Assembly: GCF_030915505.1 (NCBI RefSeq)
Contig: NZ_CP133265.1
Span: 4,120,001-4,184,000, forward strand
Reading direction: 5' to 3'
DNA from: Neobacillus sp. OS1-2
GTDB taxonomy: Bacteria > Bacillota > Bacilli > Bacillales > Cytobacillaceae
Length of the DNA: 64,000 nucleotides
Shown: positions 8,371 to 17,314 of the stretch, piece by piece
Layout of the letters: every line of letters starts with the position of its first letter
Position numbering within the stretch: the stretch's first letter is position 1
The notes under the pieces: model-generated
What the model saw: only the letters and a program-made list of their open reading frames with translations
What the model was told of the DNA's origin: nothing
Database searches by the model: none
Program-made: the position numbers and the translations under genes

Positions 8371-8907
8371 ATGAATCAACACTCTGACACAATCATCTTC
8401 ATTATCGCTTTGGTTATCTTCGTTATTTATAGGCGTGTGCGCCGAAATATCGGATGGCAGCAACTAAATCCAAGAAAACTCTTGGTTAGGACATGTTTAT
8501 TCATTTTTATTGGATTGATCTTTTTAGCAGGGGGAATTTCCCATCCGATCAGTTTATTGTCCGACGTGATAGGAATACTTGTAGGAATCATTCTTGCCTA
8601 TTACGGGGCTACATTAACTAGTTTTGAACAAAGAGAGGGGCGTTTGCATTACCGCCCGAACATTTGGATTGGCAGCACCGTAACTTTACTATTTTTAGCA
8701 CGCTTATTCTATCGCTTTTATAATATGTACACCGCGGGGATCGTAACTGGATTACCTCAGGAACAAACAAATGGTTTCCAAACTATGAGTTTCACAACCG
8801 GGCAATCGTGGACAGCGGGACTAATGCTCATCATGTTTGCCTATTACATTTTTTATTATTTAATTCTAATAAAAAAACAGAAGCAGCTATCCATGCAGGG
8901 AAAATAA
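8371..8907 (+). CDS. membrane protein, possibly CcdC/DUF1453-like
   Basis: A 178-residue integral membrane protein with hydrophobic segments near residues 6-20, 43-60, 65-82, 100-116 and 148-166. Basic residues (YRRVRRNIGW) follow the first helix. The segment RLHYRPNIWIGSTVTLLFLARLFYR resembles DUF1453/CcdC-type proteins, but I hold that loosely. AAGGAGG precedes the ATG. The function is unknown. Confidence 0.6.
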   Translation: MNQHSDTIIFIIALVIFVIYRRVRRNIGWQQLNPRKLLVRTCLFIFIGLIFLAGGISHPISLLSDVIGILVGIILAYYGATLTSFEQREGRLHYRPNIWIGSTVTLLFLARLFYRFYNMYTAGIVTGLPQEQTNGFQTMSFTTGQSWTAGLMLIMFAYYIFYYLILIKKQKQLSMQGK

Positions 8908-8949
8908 CACAGGTTTATCCTTATAGGAATCTGGCCCGCGAAAACCCAT

Positions 8950-8996
8950 GGGACGGTTCTGGTGGTCTATTTTAAAACCAAGAGAACCGTCTCCCC
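8950..8996. terminator. bidirectional hairpin between convergent genes (GGGACGGTTCT family)
   Basis: GGGACGGTTCT and AGAACCGTCTCCC form an imperfect inverted repeat around TTTTAAAACC. It sits midway between the stop codons of two convergent genes and belongs to a repeat family seen elsewhere in the window. Confidence 0.5.
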
Positions 8997-9008
8997 AGGT
9001 GCTCGGGG

Positions 9009-9962
9009 TTAATCCACTTTTAAAGATTTCTTTATGAGTAAGTATTGTTCCATCTCTTTCAAAAGACGAAATAATTGGGCTCTCGCCTCAAATTCATCTC
9101 TTGATGTTGGTAGAGGTTCTTCCTTAAATTGATGATGCAAATCATGCAAACGATTTAAATAATGTTGTGCGGTGTTCCCGGGGTGAATGCCTTCACTTAA
9201 TTCTTCAAGAAAGTCCGCAATCATAAATCGTTGAACAACCAGTAAATCGATTGAGGTCACCATCGGCAGGATTCGTTCAATAATCTCAAATTGTTTTTCA
9301 CGCGTCTTGAAATAGTAGTAATAATAATCTTGTGTTCGTAAAAAATGATTTTCGACATCTCGAAACGCCAAACTTTTCGCTTCATCCAAAGAGCGGGCCG
9401 TTTCAATGATTTCATTTCCCACCCAGCGACTTTCATTGGTTCGCAGGTACGAGACCATTTCCTGAAAGATCGTTCGGAAATTATCTTCTATTTCTACTTG
9501 GTATTGTTTCAATTTATTGTCAAGGCTTGGCATGTACAAATTCACAAGAAGAGCAACGCCAATACCTATGACAATAAGAGCTATTTCATTGTATACAATA
9601 TCAAGCGTTATGTTTTTGGCTGTGAAAAGATGAAGTATAATAACGGAACTTGTTACGATTCCTTCAGATACCTTTAACCAAACTGTGATGGGAATAAAAG
9701 CCAAGATCAACAATCCGAGCACAAGGGTATGGTAGGCAATCGTTTCAAAGAAGATATACGAAAAAGCGATGGCAATCATACAGGCAAAAAATCGGGCATA
9801 GGCAGCCTGCAGCGATTTTTTTTTGGAACTTTGGACACAAAGGATGGTCAAAATCCCTGCAGAAGCAAAGGAATTCAAGCCGAAAAATTGAGCAATACTA
9901 ATCGCTGCTGCAGCACCGATGGCCGTCTTAATGGTTCGATAACCGATTTTAAATGGGAACAT
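9009..9962 (-). CDS. aromatic acid exporter family protein (YqjA-like, FUSC type)
   Basis: A 317-residue inner membrane protein. The first about 150 residues hold about six hydrophobic helices (MFPFKIGYRTIKTAIGAAAA, then GILTILCVQSSKKKSLQAAYARF). A cytosolic helical C-terminal domain of about 160 residues follows (FRDVENHFLRTQDYYYYYF). This is the DUF939/ArAE architecture of B. subtilis YqjA. Relatives are linked to export of aromatic carboxylates, but the substrate here is unknown. It converges on the preceding gene. Confidence 0.82.
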   Translation of the reverse strand: MFPFKIGYRTIKTAIGAAAAISIAQFFGLNSFASAGILTILCVQSSKKKSLQAAYARFFACMIAIAFSYIFFETIAYHTLVLGLLILAFIPITVWLKVSEGIVTSSVIILHLFTAKNITLDIVYNEIALIVIGIGVALLVNLYMPSLDNKLKQYQVEIEDNFRTIFQEMVSYLRTNESRWVGNEIIETARSLDEAKSLAFRDVENHFLRTQDYYYYYFKTREKQFEIIERILPMVTSIDLLVVQRFMIADFLEELSEGIHPGNTAQHYLNRLHDLHHQFKEEPLPTSRDEFEARAQLFRLLKEMEQYLLIKKSLKVD

Positions 9963-10117
9963 ATCATACCTCTAATCATTGACTTCATTCCATAGTATAA
10001 ATAAAAATGCCAAAACCATCTAGTGATTTCTGATTTCAACGGGCTGGTTCTGATGGTCTGCATTTACCTCATTTAAAACCAAGGAACTGTCCCTGGGACT
10101 TTCTGAACATAATCCCT

Positions 10118-10876
10118 CTAGCTTATCTCAATAAATTCTCCATTTTCAGGAACCAAAATCCTATTTTCCAATTTGTTCTGTCTTATATATTCCCTAACCT
10201 CAGCACGACTTAATAAGCAGTGGTTCCATGATTCCATATGGGAAATAATCAGTTTTGTATGTAGTGAAGTCTGTAGGATGTTTTCAATATCGGCTAATCC
10301 CATTGTGATTGGCAGACCTTCCAAGAAACGTGCTTCTCCTGCAAAAACGATAGCAACAGATGGAGAATATTGTTGAAGATAAGATTCTATTTTCCCATAC
10401 CATACACTATCCCCAATAATATATAAGGTGGGTTCATCCTCTGTCTGTAAAATAAATCCGGAAACAGGTCCCATAGCTTCTGCCAGCTGATCATGGCCGT
10501 GTTTCCCTTCTGTTCGAATCAGTTTGATTCCATGCCAAACGAATTCTTTACTTATAGCAACGACATGCTTAAATCCTTTATTTTTCATTAATTGCTCATC
10601 AGCAGGTTGGCAAAATAACGGTAAATTTTTAGGTAAGCTTGATATAGCCTGGTCATCAAAATGATCACGGTGCGAATGTGTGACGATAATCGCATCAATA
10701 TCAAGTAATCTCTCTAAATCGACATCTAATGAAGATAATGGATTTTTAAGATGTTGATTTGGGGCATTAGGAACCGGTGCAAGTGTTCCCTGCTCGCTAA
10801 ACATAGGGTCTAAAAGGAATTTCAATCCATTATAATGAATAAGATGTGTTGCATGGCGAATTAATTGAATCTGCAT
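10118..10876 (-). CDS. MBL-fold metallo-hydrolase (UlaG/YtkL-like)
   Basis: This 252-residue beta-lactamase-fold protein has the metal-binding motif HSHRDH at residues 67-72, a possible later ligand in HGHDQ, and a distal His in ISHMESWNH. The N-terminus (MQIQLIRHATHLIHYNGLKFLLDP) is typical of the UlaG-like subgroup of hydrolases without a signal peptide. It starts 11 bases after the Dph6-like gene on the same strand, so the two are likely co-transcribed. The substrate is unknown. Confidence 0.85.
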   Translation of the reverse strand: MQIQLIRHATHLIHYNGLKFLLDPMFSEQGTLAPVPNAPNQHLKNPLSSLDVDLERLLDIDAIIVTHSHRDHFDDQAISSLPKNLPLFCQPADEQLMKNKGFKHVVAISKEFVWHGIKLIRTEGKHGHDQLAEAMGPVSGFILQTEDEPTLYIIGDSVWYGKIESYLQQYSPSVAIVFAGEARFLEGLPITMGLADIENILQTSLHTKLIISHMESWNHCLLSRAEVREYIRQNKLENRILVPENGEFIEIS

Positions 10877-10887
10877 AGTTTTTCCCC

Positions 10888-11577
10888 CTACCCGTTTAAT
10901 TTTGTCTCTTTTAAAAAATAACTTTTAAATTCTAGCTTCTTCGTTGTTTCAAGCTGGATGAATTCAGCCTGCTCCAATTGAATCTTTTTCGAGAAGAGGG
11001 GGCCATCAAATACAAAGGTATGGTATTCACCCGATTCTCCCATAGGGCAAATACTTGTCATTTGGACGTCCTGCAGAAACGATTTATCTAGCAATCTGCC
11101 GAGCCACGTTTCATTGAGGACATCTTCCCTTACACGAATAACAATGGCTTGATAGCCTGATTGGACAAAGCTGTCCAGTAAAGACAGAGCATCTTCTTTT
11201 TTGCTCCAAAGGGGGTACAAGGCATCGACACCTACAGCATTCGCTACATTTTCGCCCCAATCCCGATGTTCCTGTAAATAAAGATCTCCATACGCAATAC
11301 CAGTAATTTCATCTTTTTCCTTCAAGGCTTGTACGGTCTTAACAAATTCCTCGGTATAGGTTTCAAAGGTGCATTCTATAAAATGAACAGGTAGGGAAAG
11401 GGCCTCTCCCTGTAAGCGAATCATCTCTGTTCGCTCTCCATGACCAAATGTCCGTCCCAATTCTTTTGGAACGGTCGTAACGAGGCAGGCAACCTCATAA
11501 CCCTTCTCAATAAGAGTATCCAAAGCCATACAGCAATCCTTGCCGCCACTCCATGATAATGCTACTCGTTTCTTCAT
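10888..11577 (-). CDS. Dph6-related PP-loop ATP pyrophosphatase
   Basis: This 229-residue protein carries the adenine nucleotide alpha-hydrolase motif SWSGGKDC at residues 8-15, and later segments (GIAYGDLYLQEHRDW, CPMGESGEYHTFVFDGP) that are diagnostic of the diphthine-ammonia-ligase superfamily. Bacteria lack diphthamide, so the name describes homology and not function. The substrate is unknown. It is the first gene of a likely two-gene minus-strand operon with the MBL hydrolase. Confidence 0.85.
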   Translation of the reverse strand: MKKRVALSWSGGKDCCMALDTLIEKGYEVACLVTTVPKELGRTFGHGERTEMIRLQGEALSLPVHFIECTFETYTEEFVKTVQALKEKDEITGIAYGDLYLQEHRDWGENVANAVGVDALYPLWSKKEDALSLLDSFVQSGYQAIVIRVREDVLNETWLGRLLDKSFLQDVQMTSICPMGESGEYHTFVFDGPLFSKKIQLEQAEFIQLETTKKLEFKSYFLKETKLNG

Positions 11578-11842
11578 GATTCATCACCCTTACCGTATGT
11601 AATATTGATAGTTTATCATACAAATCTTCCGACTATCACTTAAAGTCTATTTATTCATGGTCCATTTGGTGTAGTGTTACTTGTATATAATTTGAGTAAA
11701 TGCTATTACATCATAATGAATTAATGAACATTCAAAATAATTTAGATAAGATTAGTAAACCATATGGTGGCTTTTCTGATGGTGGGGAGTTTTTGTAGAC
11801 TAAAAGGATGAGTATAAAAGGGAAAAATGTAGACCAGGGCTG

Positions 11843-11895
11843 AGGATGCCTAGGGATGTAAAATCAATTTTACACTCCTGGGCATCCTATTTTTC
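11843..11895 (+). terminator. long hairpin with T-tract in an otherwise empty intergenic region
   Basis: AGGATGCCTAGG...GGCATCCT form the outer stem, with an inner TGTAAAAT/ATTTTACA stem, followed by ATTTTTC. The T-tract is on the plus strand although no plus-strand gene precedes it, so an unannotated short transcript or antisense RNA between 11578 and 11843 is possible. Nothing else is evident in 11578-11922. Confidence 0.55.
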
Positions 11896-11922
11896 TTTGG
11901 CTCACTGCTAAGCGATTTTTTT

Positions 11923-12432
11923 TTATGATTCTTCATCAATCATTTGGTCTAAGCGTTCAATCATTTTTATCGCCCTGTCTTTCTCTATGGTTCGATAATG
12001 ATGCATCCCACCTTGTTCCTCGTCCAACTCATCTGCTAATTTGACGATTTCTTGCAACGGTGTCCGTTTGATAAAACTTTCAGGCATATATGAATCGGTA
12101 TGAAATAAAATGGCGATGGCAATTTCTTTTGCCATAATTGGATTTTCTCCTAATCGGATCAACAATTTATGAGCTCGTTCCGCACCTTTGATGGCATGGA
12201 TATCATTCTTTTTGTATAAATCATAATCCCATTTGCCATTTTGATACCACGTATAATGACCCATATCGTGCAGCAGGGCGGCTTTGGTTGCCAAGTCCAC
12301 CGATACGTTCCGCTTTTTCGCTAATTTGAAGGCGTGGTATGCACAAGCAATAGCATGAGCAACGCCAGAGCGATTGAGATATTTTTTTGCGATATGATGA
12401 TTGAAAATTTGAATTAACGTAACATCTCTCAT
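11923..12432 (-). CDS. HD-domain phosphohydrolase
   Basis: A 169-residue HD-superfamily protein. The metal ligands His55-Asp56 are in KAALLHDMGHY, with further His residues in NDIHAIKGAERAHKLL and AIAILFHTD. I start it at the ATG at 12432 (MRDVTLIQIF), since a longer frame would run across the start of the divergent dipeptidase gene and has low-complexity, non-homologous N-terminal sequence. AAGGGTG precedes this ATG. It probably hydrolyses a nucleotide or phosphate ester, with the substrate unknown. Confidence 0.82.
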   Translation of the reverse strand: MRDVTLIQIFNHHIAKKYLNRSGVAHAIACAYHAFKLAKKRNVSVDLATKAALLHDMGHYTWYQNGKWDYDLYKKNDIHAIKGAERAHKLLIRLGENPIMAKEIAIAILFHTDSYMPESFIKRTPLQEIVKLADELDEEQGGMHHYRTIEKDRAIKMIERLDQMIDEES

Positions 12433-12652
12433 ATTAACACCCTTATTAAAAGTAATTTCTTGTAGTATATAACAGTTTGGAAATAGTAACAAAGATATGG
12501 ACGGGAATGAGGTTGCGCGAGAAATGGAAGAAGGAAGGATAGGCCCAACCCTCATTTTTTTGATGAGGATAGAAGGGGAAAGGCTGATGTTTGTTGTCGC
12601 CGTCAATTTTGTATAAAATAAGAAGTGAAAATAATTGAGAAAAGGTGATAAT

Positions 12653-14020
12653 ATGGGCAAATTGTCCGAAGTCATTTCAACTAACCATCATGAGAATGTT
12701 GAGGAATTAAAAGAACTGCTCCGGATTCCAAGCGTCAGTTCCTTATCAGAGCATAAAGAGGATATTCAAAGAGCAGCTTCCTGGATTGCCGATAAATTAA
12801 CAAACATCGGAATGGAACATGTGGAAATCGTCCAGACAAAGGGACATCCTATTATTTATGCGGACTGGCTTCATCAGGAAAACGCTCCAACCGTCTTAGT
12901 GTACGGCCATTATGACGTACAGCCCGTAGACCCTGTTCATTTATGGGAAACACCACCGTTTGAACCAACGATTCGTGATGAAAAGATCTTTGCTAGAGGG
13001 GCAACCGATGATAAAGGGCAGACGTTCTTACATATCAAAGCAGTGGAAACCTTATTGAAGGTAGAAGGTAAATTACCGGTAAACGTAAAATTCTGCATCG
13101 AAGGTGAAGAAGAAATCGGAAGCCCTAATCTTCCACCATACTTATCCGCGAATAAAGAGAAATTATCCTGTGATGTGGTCGTTATTTCCGATTCGGATAT
13201 GTGGGACAGAGGCGTCCCGGCCATCACCTATTCTTTAAGAGGTCTTTGTGCGCTCGAGTTTACCCTAAAAACCGCAAATTCTGATTTGCACTCAGGCATG
13301 TTCGGAGGGGGAGTTCAGAATGCCAACCATTTATTGGTGCAGTTGCTTTCGACTCTTCATGATGCAAACGGAAAAGTGAATGTGGACCATTTTTACGATG
13401 ATGTGGTAGATCTAACTGAATTTGAAAAAGAACAAATTAAAGCATTGGGTTTCAATGAAGAAAAGCTGAAGCAATCATTGGGGTTGACGGAATTAACCGG
13501 AGGGGAAAACAATTATCCCTATCCTGAGAAAATCAGTTCCCGGCCTACATTAGAAATTAACGGCCTATGGGGCGGGTTTCAGGGTGAAGGGACAAAAACG
13601 GTTATCCCGAACGAGGCCCATGGCAAAATCACTTGCCGTCTCGTTCACAATCAAAACCCGGAAAAGATCCAGCAATTAGTCAAGAAGCATCTGGAAGAAC
13701 ATGCACCAAAAGGATCCACGATCAATGTGACGCTTGGCGATACGGGAAATCCATTTTTAACTCCAATCGACAGTCCGATGATCCAAAAAGCAGCCGAAGC
13801 GTATCAAAACATATATGGGAAAACACCTGTTTACAAACGAGAAGGTGGTTCGATTCCCATTGTTTCGGATTTCAACCACTCCCTAAATGTACCTGTTGTC
13901 TTAATGGGATTCGGTTTACCAGATGAAAATCTTCACGCGCCGAATGAACATTTTAACTTGGAAAACTTTGATAAAGGCATTTTGACCATCTGTTCCTTTT
14001 TAGAACTTCTAACGAAGTAA
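12653..14020 (+). CDS. M20-family dipeptidase
   Basis: A 455-residue zinc metallopeptidase of the CNDP/PepV-like branch. Residues GHYDVQP (His86, Asp88), GATDDKGQ (Asp119) and EGEEEIGS (Glu152/153) supply the di-zinc site and catalytic base, and a lid domain follows from about 215. It cleaves dipeptides in the cytosol. The start at 12653 follows AAAGGTGA at good spacing. It is divergent from the HD gene and ends at a strong shared terminator. Confidence 0.9.
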   Translation: MGKLSEVISTNHHENVEELKELLRIPSVSSLSEHKEDIQRAASWIADKLTNIGMEHVEIVQTKGHPIIYADWLHQENAPTVLVYGHYDVQPVDPVHLWETPPFEPTIRDEKIFARGATDDKGQTFLHIKAVETLLKVEGKLPVNVKFCIEGEEEIGSPNLPPYLSANKEKLSCDVVVISDSDMWDRGVPAITYSLRGLCALEFTLKTANSDLHSGMFGGGVQNANHLLVQLLSTLHDANGKVNVDHFYDDVVDLTEFEKEQIKALGFNEEKLKQSLGLTELTGGENNYPYPEKISSRPTLEINGLWGGFQGEGTKTVIPNEAHGKITCRLVHNQNPEKIQQLVKKHLEEHAPKGSTINVTLGDTGNPFLTPIDSPMIQKAAEAYQNIYGKTPVYKREGGSIPIVSDFNHSLNVPVVLMGFGLPDENLHAPNEHFNLENFDKGILTICSFLELLTK

Positions 14021-14024
14021 AAGG

Positions 14025-14068
14025 GTGCGCTGTCACGACCCGTAAAAGGGGTGACAGCGCACTTTATT
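14025..14068. terminator. bidirectional terminator
   Basis: GTGCGCTGTCAC and GTGACAGCGCAC form a perfect 12-bp stem between the convergent dipeptidase and hydrolase genes. Confidence 0.85.
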
Positions 14069-14078
14069 CATTCGTAAA

Positions 14079-15014
14079 TTAGTTATCCTTTACGTACTTA
14101 TTTAGGAACCTGAGTACACGACGTGTATACTCATTTTTATGCAAACGGTACGAATGAATGTGTTCACAATCTTTCGTCAGCCATAATTCTTTTTGGTTAC
14201 CGGTTGAAATCGATTGATACAATTTTTCACTCTCGGCATATGGAATCGCTTTATCTGACGTACTATGGATGATGAAAAAGGATTTTCCTTTGGTATTTTT
14301 TACATGATTGATGGGTGAAACTTCAGTGGGGTCAATATTGAGGAGCTTCCGCATGGAATGATAAACAATCGGTGTAAATGGCCGTTTTGGTAGCTTGGTC
14401 CAATGTGAAAGGTTTTCTTTTAGAAAAGGTTCTAAATCACAGAAGGGACTGTCGGCAATAATGGCGGAAACAGCAGGGTGTTCGCATCCAGCAATAAGGG
14501 CAGATGCAGCTCCCATACTCCAGCCAAGGAGTGCCACTTTTTCCTGATGTTTTTCCTGAATCGCATACTCAATCGCTGAATACAAATCGTGTCTTTCAAA
14601 ATAGCCAATCCCCGTGGTTTTTCCCTTCGACTTTCCTGCATTGCGAAAATCAAACATCAGTACATTATAGCCTTGTTCTGTTAAAACTTTAACGAGCTGC
14701 AGTCCTTCAATCCTTTCCATGGCGCGTTCATTCATGTAACCGTGTGCTGTGATGACTGTTTTCCTGCTTTTCTTTGAAACGGCTGGAATCCACCAGCCAG
14801 ACAGTTTGATTTGATCTTTTCGGCTAAAAAACTCAATCTCTTCGAAGGTAAGTCCATATTCCCCTGGATTTTTTGTTGTTTTTGCCGGGAATGGATGTGT
14901 CAGATACAAACCAATCCCTAATGGGGCAAGAAAAAATAATGCAGGTGCTGCCAAAAGCGGTTTCCACAAGGATTTACTTGATTTACTTGATTCCTCATTC
15001 TTTTCCTCACTCAA
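14079..15014 (-). CDS. membrane-anchored alpha/beta hydrolase (YqkD-like)
   Basis: A 311-residue serine hydrolase with one N-terminal transmembrane helix (about residues 18-38) after a charged, Ser/Lys-rich cytoplasmic tail. The nucleophile elbow is GWSMGAAS with Ser166. HGYMNERAME forms the oxyanion region, and likely Asp and His are in STSDKAIPY and CEHIHSY. The architecture matches B. subtilis YqkD. The catalytic domain is probably outside the membrane. The substrate is unknown. Confidence 0.85.
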   Translation of the reverse strand: MSEEKNEESSKSSKSLWKPLLAAPALFFLAPLGIGLYLTHPFPAKTTKNPGEYGLTFEEIEFFSRKDQIKLSGWWIPAVSKKSRKTVITAHGYMNERAMERIEGLQLVKVLTEQGYNVLMFDFRNAGKSKGKTTGIGYFERHDLYSAIEYAIQEKHQEKVALLGWSMGAASALIAGCEHPAVSAIIADSPFCDLEPFLKENLSHWTKLPKRPFTPIVYHSMRKLLNIDPTEVSPINHVKNTKGKSFFIIHSTSDKAIPYAESEKLYQSISTGNQKELWLTKDCEHIHSYRLHKNEYTRRVLRFLNKYVKDN

Positions 15015-15127
15015 TATGAACTCCTCCTTTCCATTTGAAGTTATCGGTACACTATCATATGCCAGTTACTACAAAAGCGGAAAATTTTCTAGTCCCAATT
15101 TATGCCTGTTTTTGAATAGGCGGGGAA

Positions 15128-15197
15128 TTCTACAATTGGAACGGTTTTTTCTACAAAATTTACATTTATTCTACAAATTTGAGGATTAATTCTACAA
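15128..15197. repeat. four phased direct repeats TTCTACAA
   Basis: TTCTACAA occurs at 15128, 15149, 15169 and 15190. The spacing of 21, 20 and 21 bp places every copy on the same face of the helix. It lies between the hydrolase promoter and a small downstream gene. Confidence 0.6.
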
Positions 15198-15341
15198 AAG
15201 TTGGAAACTAACTTCCAAATTAACGTTATTCGCGAACTCCCCAAACAGAAAGGGGGAATGATTTTAATTCATATGCTTCGAGGTAAATGTTTTTTCCTCC
15301 AAAAGGGGACACTAAACATAAAATTTGATGGGGGTGTTAGC

Positions 15342-15497
15342 TTGAATCATAACGAAAAGATGAAAAAACTACTTCGCGAATACGGCTATCCTGAAGAGGC
15401 AATCCCAAGAATAATGCAAGAAATTAGTTCTATGAGTTACGACAGGGTAAAAAAGCTTATCTTACCATATAACGATATCACCGCAGATAAGAATTAA
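15342..15497 (+). CDS. small hypothetical protein, 51 residues
   Basis: TTG at 15342 follows GGGGGTG at 7 bases and opens a compact, charged and probably helical protein (NHNEKMKKLLREYGYPEEAIPRIMQEI). A longer frame from 15201 exists, but its N-terminal part shows no ribosome binding site. I do not recognise the family. The helix pattern resembles small DNA- or protein-binding domains. Function unknown. Confidence 0.5.
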   Translation: MNHNEKMKKLLREYGYPEEAIPRIMQEISSMSYDRVKKLILPYNDITADKN

Positions 15498-15698
15498 CTT
15501 CTTCCGACCATGTCTTGCGCTGTTTTCCCTTAAGTATTCATGCGAAAGGCATATTCTGAATAGTACATATAGTTAAAGAGTTTCATCTTGACTTAATAAA
15601 AGGGGAAATACTAAAATGAATTAAACCGATTGAAATACTCGAAATTAAAATAATGATTTGTAAATCAATGGATGATCAAAAGCGAGAGGATGTTTTGC

Positions 15699-16694
15699 GT
15701 GTCACAAAATGATTTCAAAACAGTCAAAGAGATCAACGCCGATGGGTCGTTTAATCGCCAGAAAAATAGATTTACGACACCGTTTGGAAATCAAGAGGGG
15801 GAGTTGCCTGTTGAGGCAGGAAGGTATCGACTTTTATGGTCGGCTGTTTGTCCGTGGGCACACCGTTCGGTGATCGTTCGAAAAATTCTTGGTTTAGAAG
15901 AGGTCATCAGTCTCGGAACCGCCAGCCCGATGCGTCCCAAACTCCCACATGTGGATTGGGAATTTTCATTAGATGTGGGCGGGGTCGATCCGGTATTAAA
16001 TATCCGGTATTTAAGTGAAATCTATCAAAATACAGTTTCGGATTACACGGGTCGGCCCACAGTCCCAGTTATCGTGGATGTAAAGGAACAAAAGGTAGTA
16101 AACAATGATTATTTTAAACTCACAAACTATCTCGAGACTGTTTGGTCACCTTTTTTTAAAGTAAATGCTCCTGATTTGTATCCAGAACACTTACGGGAGG
16201 AAATAGATGCCTTAAATGATTACATCTTCCATGATGTTAACAATGGTGTCTATAAATGTGGCTTTGCCCAATCACAAGAAGCCTATGAAGAGGCATTTGA
16301 TATCCTTTTTGCCAAATTAGATGAACTGGAGCAGCACCTCGGAAGCAAACGATTCTTATTTGGAGATTATATTACTGATTCGGATGTCCGGCTTTATGCG
16401 ACGCTCGTCCGCTTTGACGTGGCTTATTACTCGGCATTTAAGACCAATCGGAATCGTATCGTTGATTTTCCAAATTTATGGGGCTATCTGCGGGATCTCT
16501 ACCAAACGCCGGGATTTGGGGATACCACTGATTTTCACGCAATTAAAGTCCATTATCATTTATCAAACCATATTGCCGGCAACGACCAAAAAAGCGGTCC
16601 CATTTTGCCAAAGGGTCCTGATTTATCAAGTCTTCACTCCCAGCATCATCGCCAAGATTTAAGTCATAAAACTGAAAAATTTTTAATACATTGA
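15699..16694 (+). CDS. glutathione S-transferase family protein (glutathionyl-hydroquinone reductase type)
   Basis: A 331-residue xi-class GST/ECM4-like protein. The catalytic Cys51 sits in the diagnostic WSAVCPWAHR motif. The C-terminal helical domain contains FLFGDYITDSDVRLYATLVRFD. Relatives reduce glutathionyl-hydroquinones. Bacillaceae usually make bacillithiol instead of glutathione, so the physiological thiol is uncertain. The GTG at 15699 is preferred because GAGAGGA lies 8 bases upstream, whereas the earlier ATG at 15672 has no site. Confidence 0.85.
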   Translation: MSQNDFKTVKEINADGSFNRQKNRFTTPFGNQEGELPVEAGRYRLLWSAVCPWAHRSVIVRKILGLEEVISLGTASPMRPKLPHVDWEFSLDVGGVDPVLNIRYLSEIYQNTVSDYTGRPTVPVIVDVKEQKVVNNDYFKLTNYLETVWSPFFKVNAPDLYPEHLREEIDALNDYIFHDVNNGVYKCGFAQSQEAYEEAFDILFAKLDELEQHLGSKRFLFGDYITDSDVRLYATLVRFDVAYYSAFKTNRNRIVDFPNLWGYLRDLYQTPGFGDTTDFHAIKVHYHLSNHIAGNDQKSGPILPKGPDLSSLHSQHHRQDLSHKTEKFLIH

Positions 16695-16722
16695 GTGGAA
16701 TACAATGGGAGGCGGGTAAGTA

Positions 16723-17226
16723 GTGATTATACGTGATGCAAGAGTAGATGAAATACCCTACATTCGCGAGCAACGAATCCTCTCATACAAAGAGCATGCA
16801 GAAAAAATTCCAGACGCTCATTGGCAGGCTCTTAAGCAGGCTATTACATCAGAGGCCGATGCTCAAGGGGACGTGGAGCGGATTGTTGCAGAAATGAATG
16901 GAGAAATTGCAGGCAGCGTCATTTTATTTCCGGCAAAGACCAATGCCTATGAGGGGTATCTAGAAGAACTGGATTATCCAGAAATCCGCATGCTTGCCGT
17001 TACACCACAAGCGCGTGGGAATGGGGTAGCAACTGCATTAATCATGGAATGTATTCAGCGGACGAAAGAGAAGGGATATTCATCCATTGGACTGCATACC
17101 GGCGCATTTATGGACAGTGCGATGAGATTATATGAACACCTAGGATTTGAACGATTACCACAATTTGACTTTGAACCTGCGAATGATGGCATCATCGTTA
17201 AGGGCTATCGGTTAACCTTTGACTAA
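16723..17226 (+). CDS. GNAT family N-acetyltransferase
   Basis: A 167-residue acetyltransferase. The acetyl-CoA binding motif A is clear in the segment RMLAVTPQARGNGVATALI, followed by a typical C-terminal beta strand and helix (AMRLYEHLGFERL). It starts at GTG after GGGAGGCGGG. It is 28 bases after the GST-like gene and may be co-transcribed with it. The acceptor is unknown. Confidence 0.85.
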   Translation: MIIRDARVDEIPYIREQRILSYKEHAEKIPDAHWQALKQAITSEADAQGDVERIVAEMNGEIAGSVILFPAKTNAYEGYLEELDYPEIRMLAVTPQARGNGVATALIMECIQRTKEKGYSSIGLHTGAFMDSAMRLYEHLGFERLPQFDFEPANDGIIVKGYRLTFD

Positions 17227-17249
17227 GAAGGGGATAGTTCATCATTTAT

Positions 17250-17276
17250 GGCGAACAGTGACATGCACTGTTCGCC
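17250..17276. terminator. hairpin between convergent genes
   Basis: GGCGAACAGTG and CACTGTTCGCC form a perfect 11-bp stem with a 5-base loop. No T-tract follows, so termination strength is uncertain. Confidence 0.5.
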
Positions 17277-17314
17277 GTAACGGGTTTGCACTTTTCTTAC
17301 GAAGTCATGCAAAT

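Noticed and set aside
12435-12675. N-terminal extension of the HD-domain protein to 250 residues
   Set aside because: It would overlap the divergent dipeptidase start, has low-complexity composition, and a well-placed ribosome binding site supports the ATG at 12432.
15201-15341. Longer 98-residue form of the small protein ending at 15497
   Set aside because: The upstream part lacks a ribosome binding site, whereas TTG at 15342 has GGGGGTG at ideal spacing.
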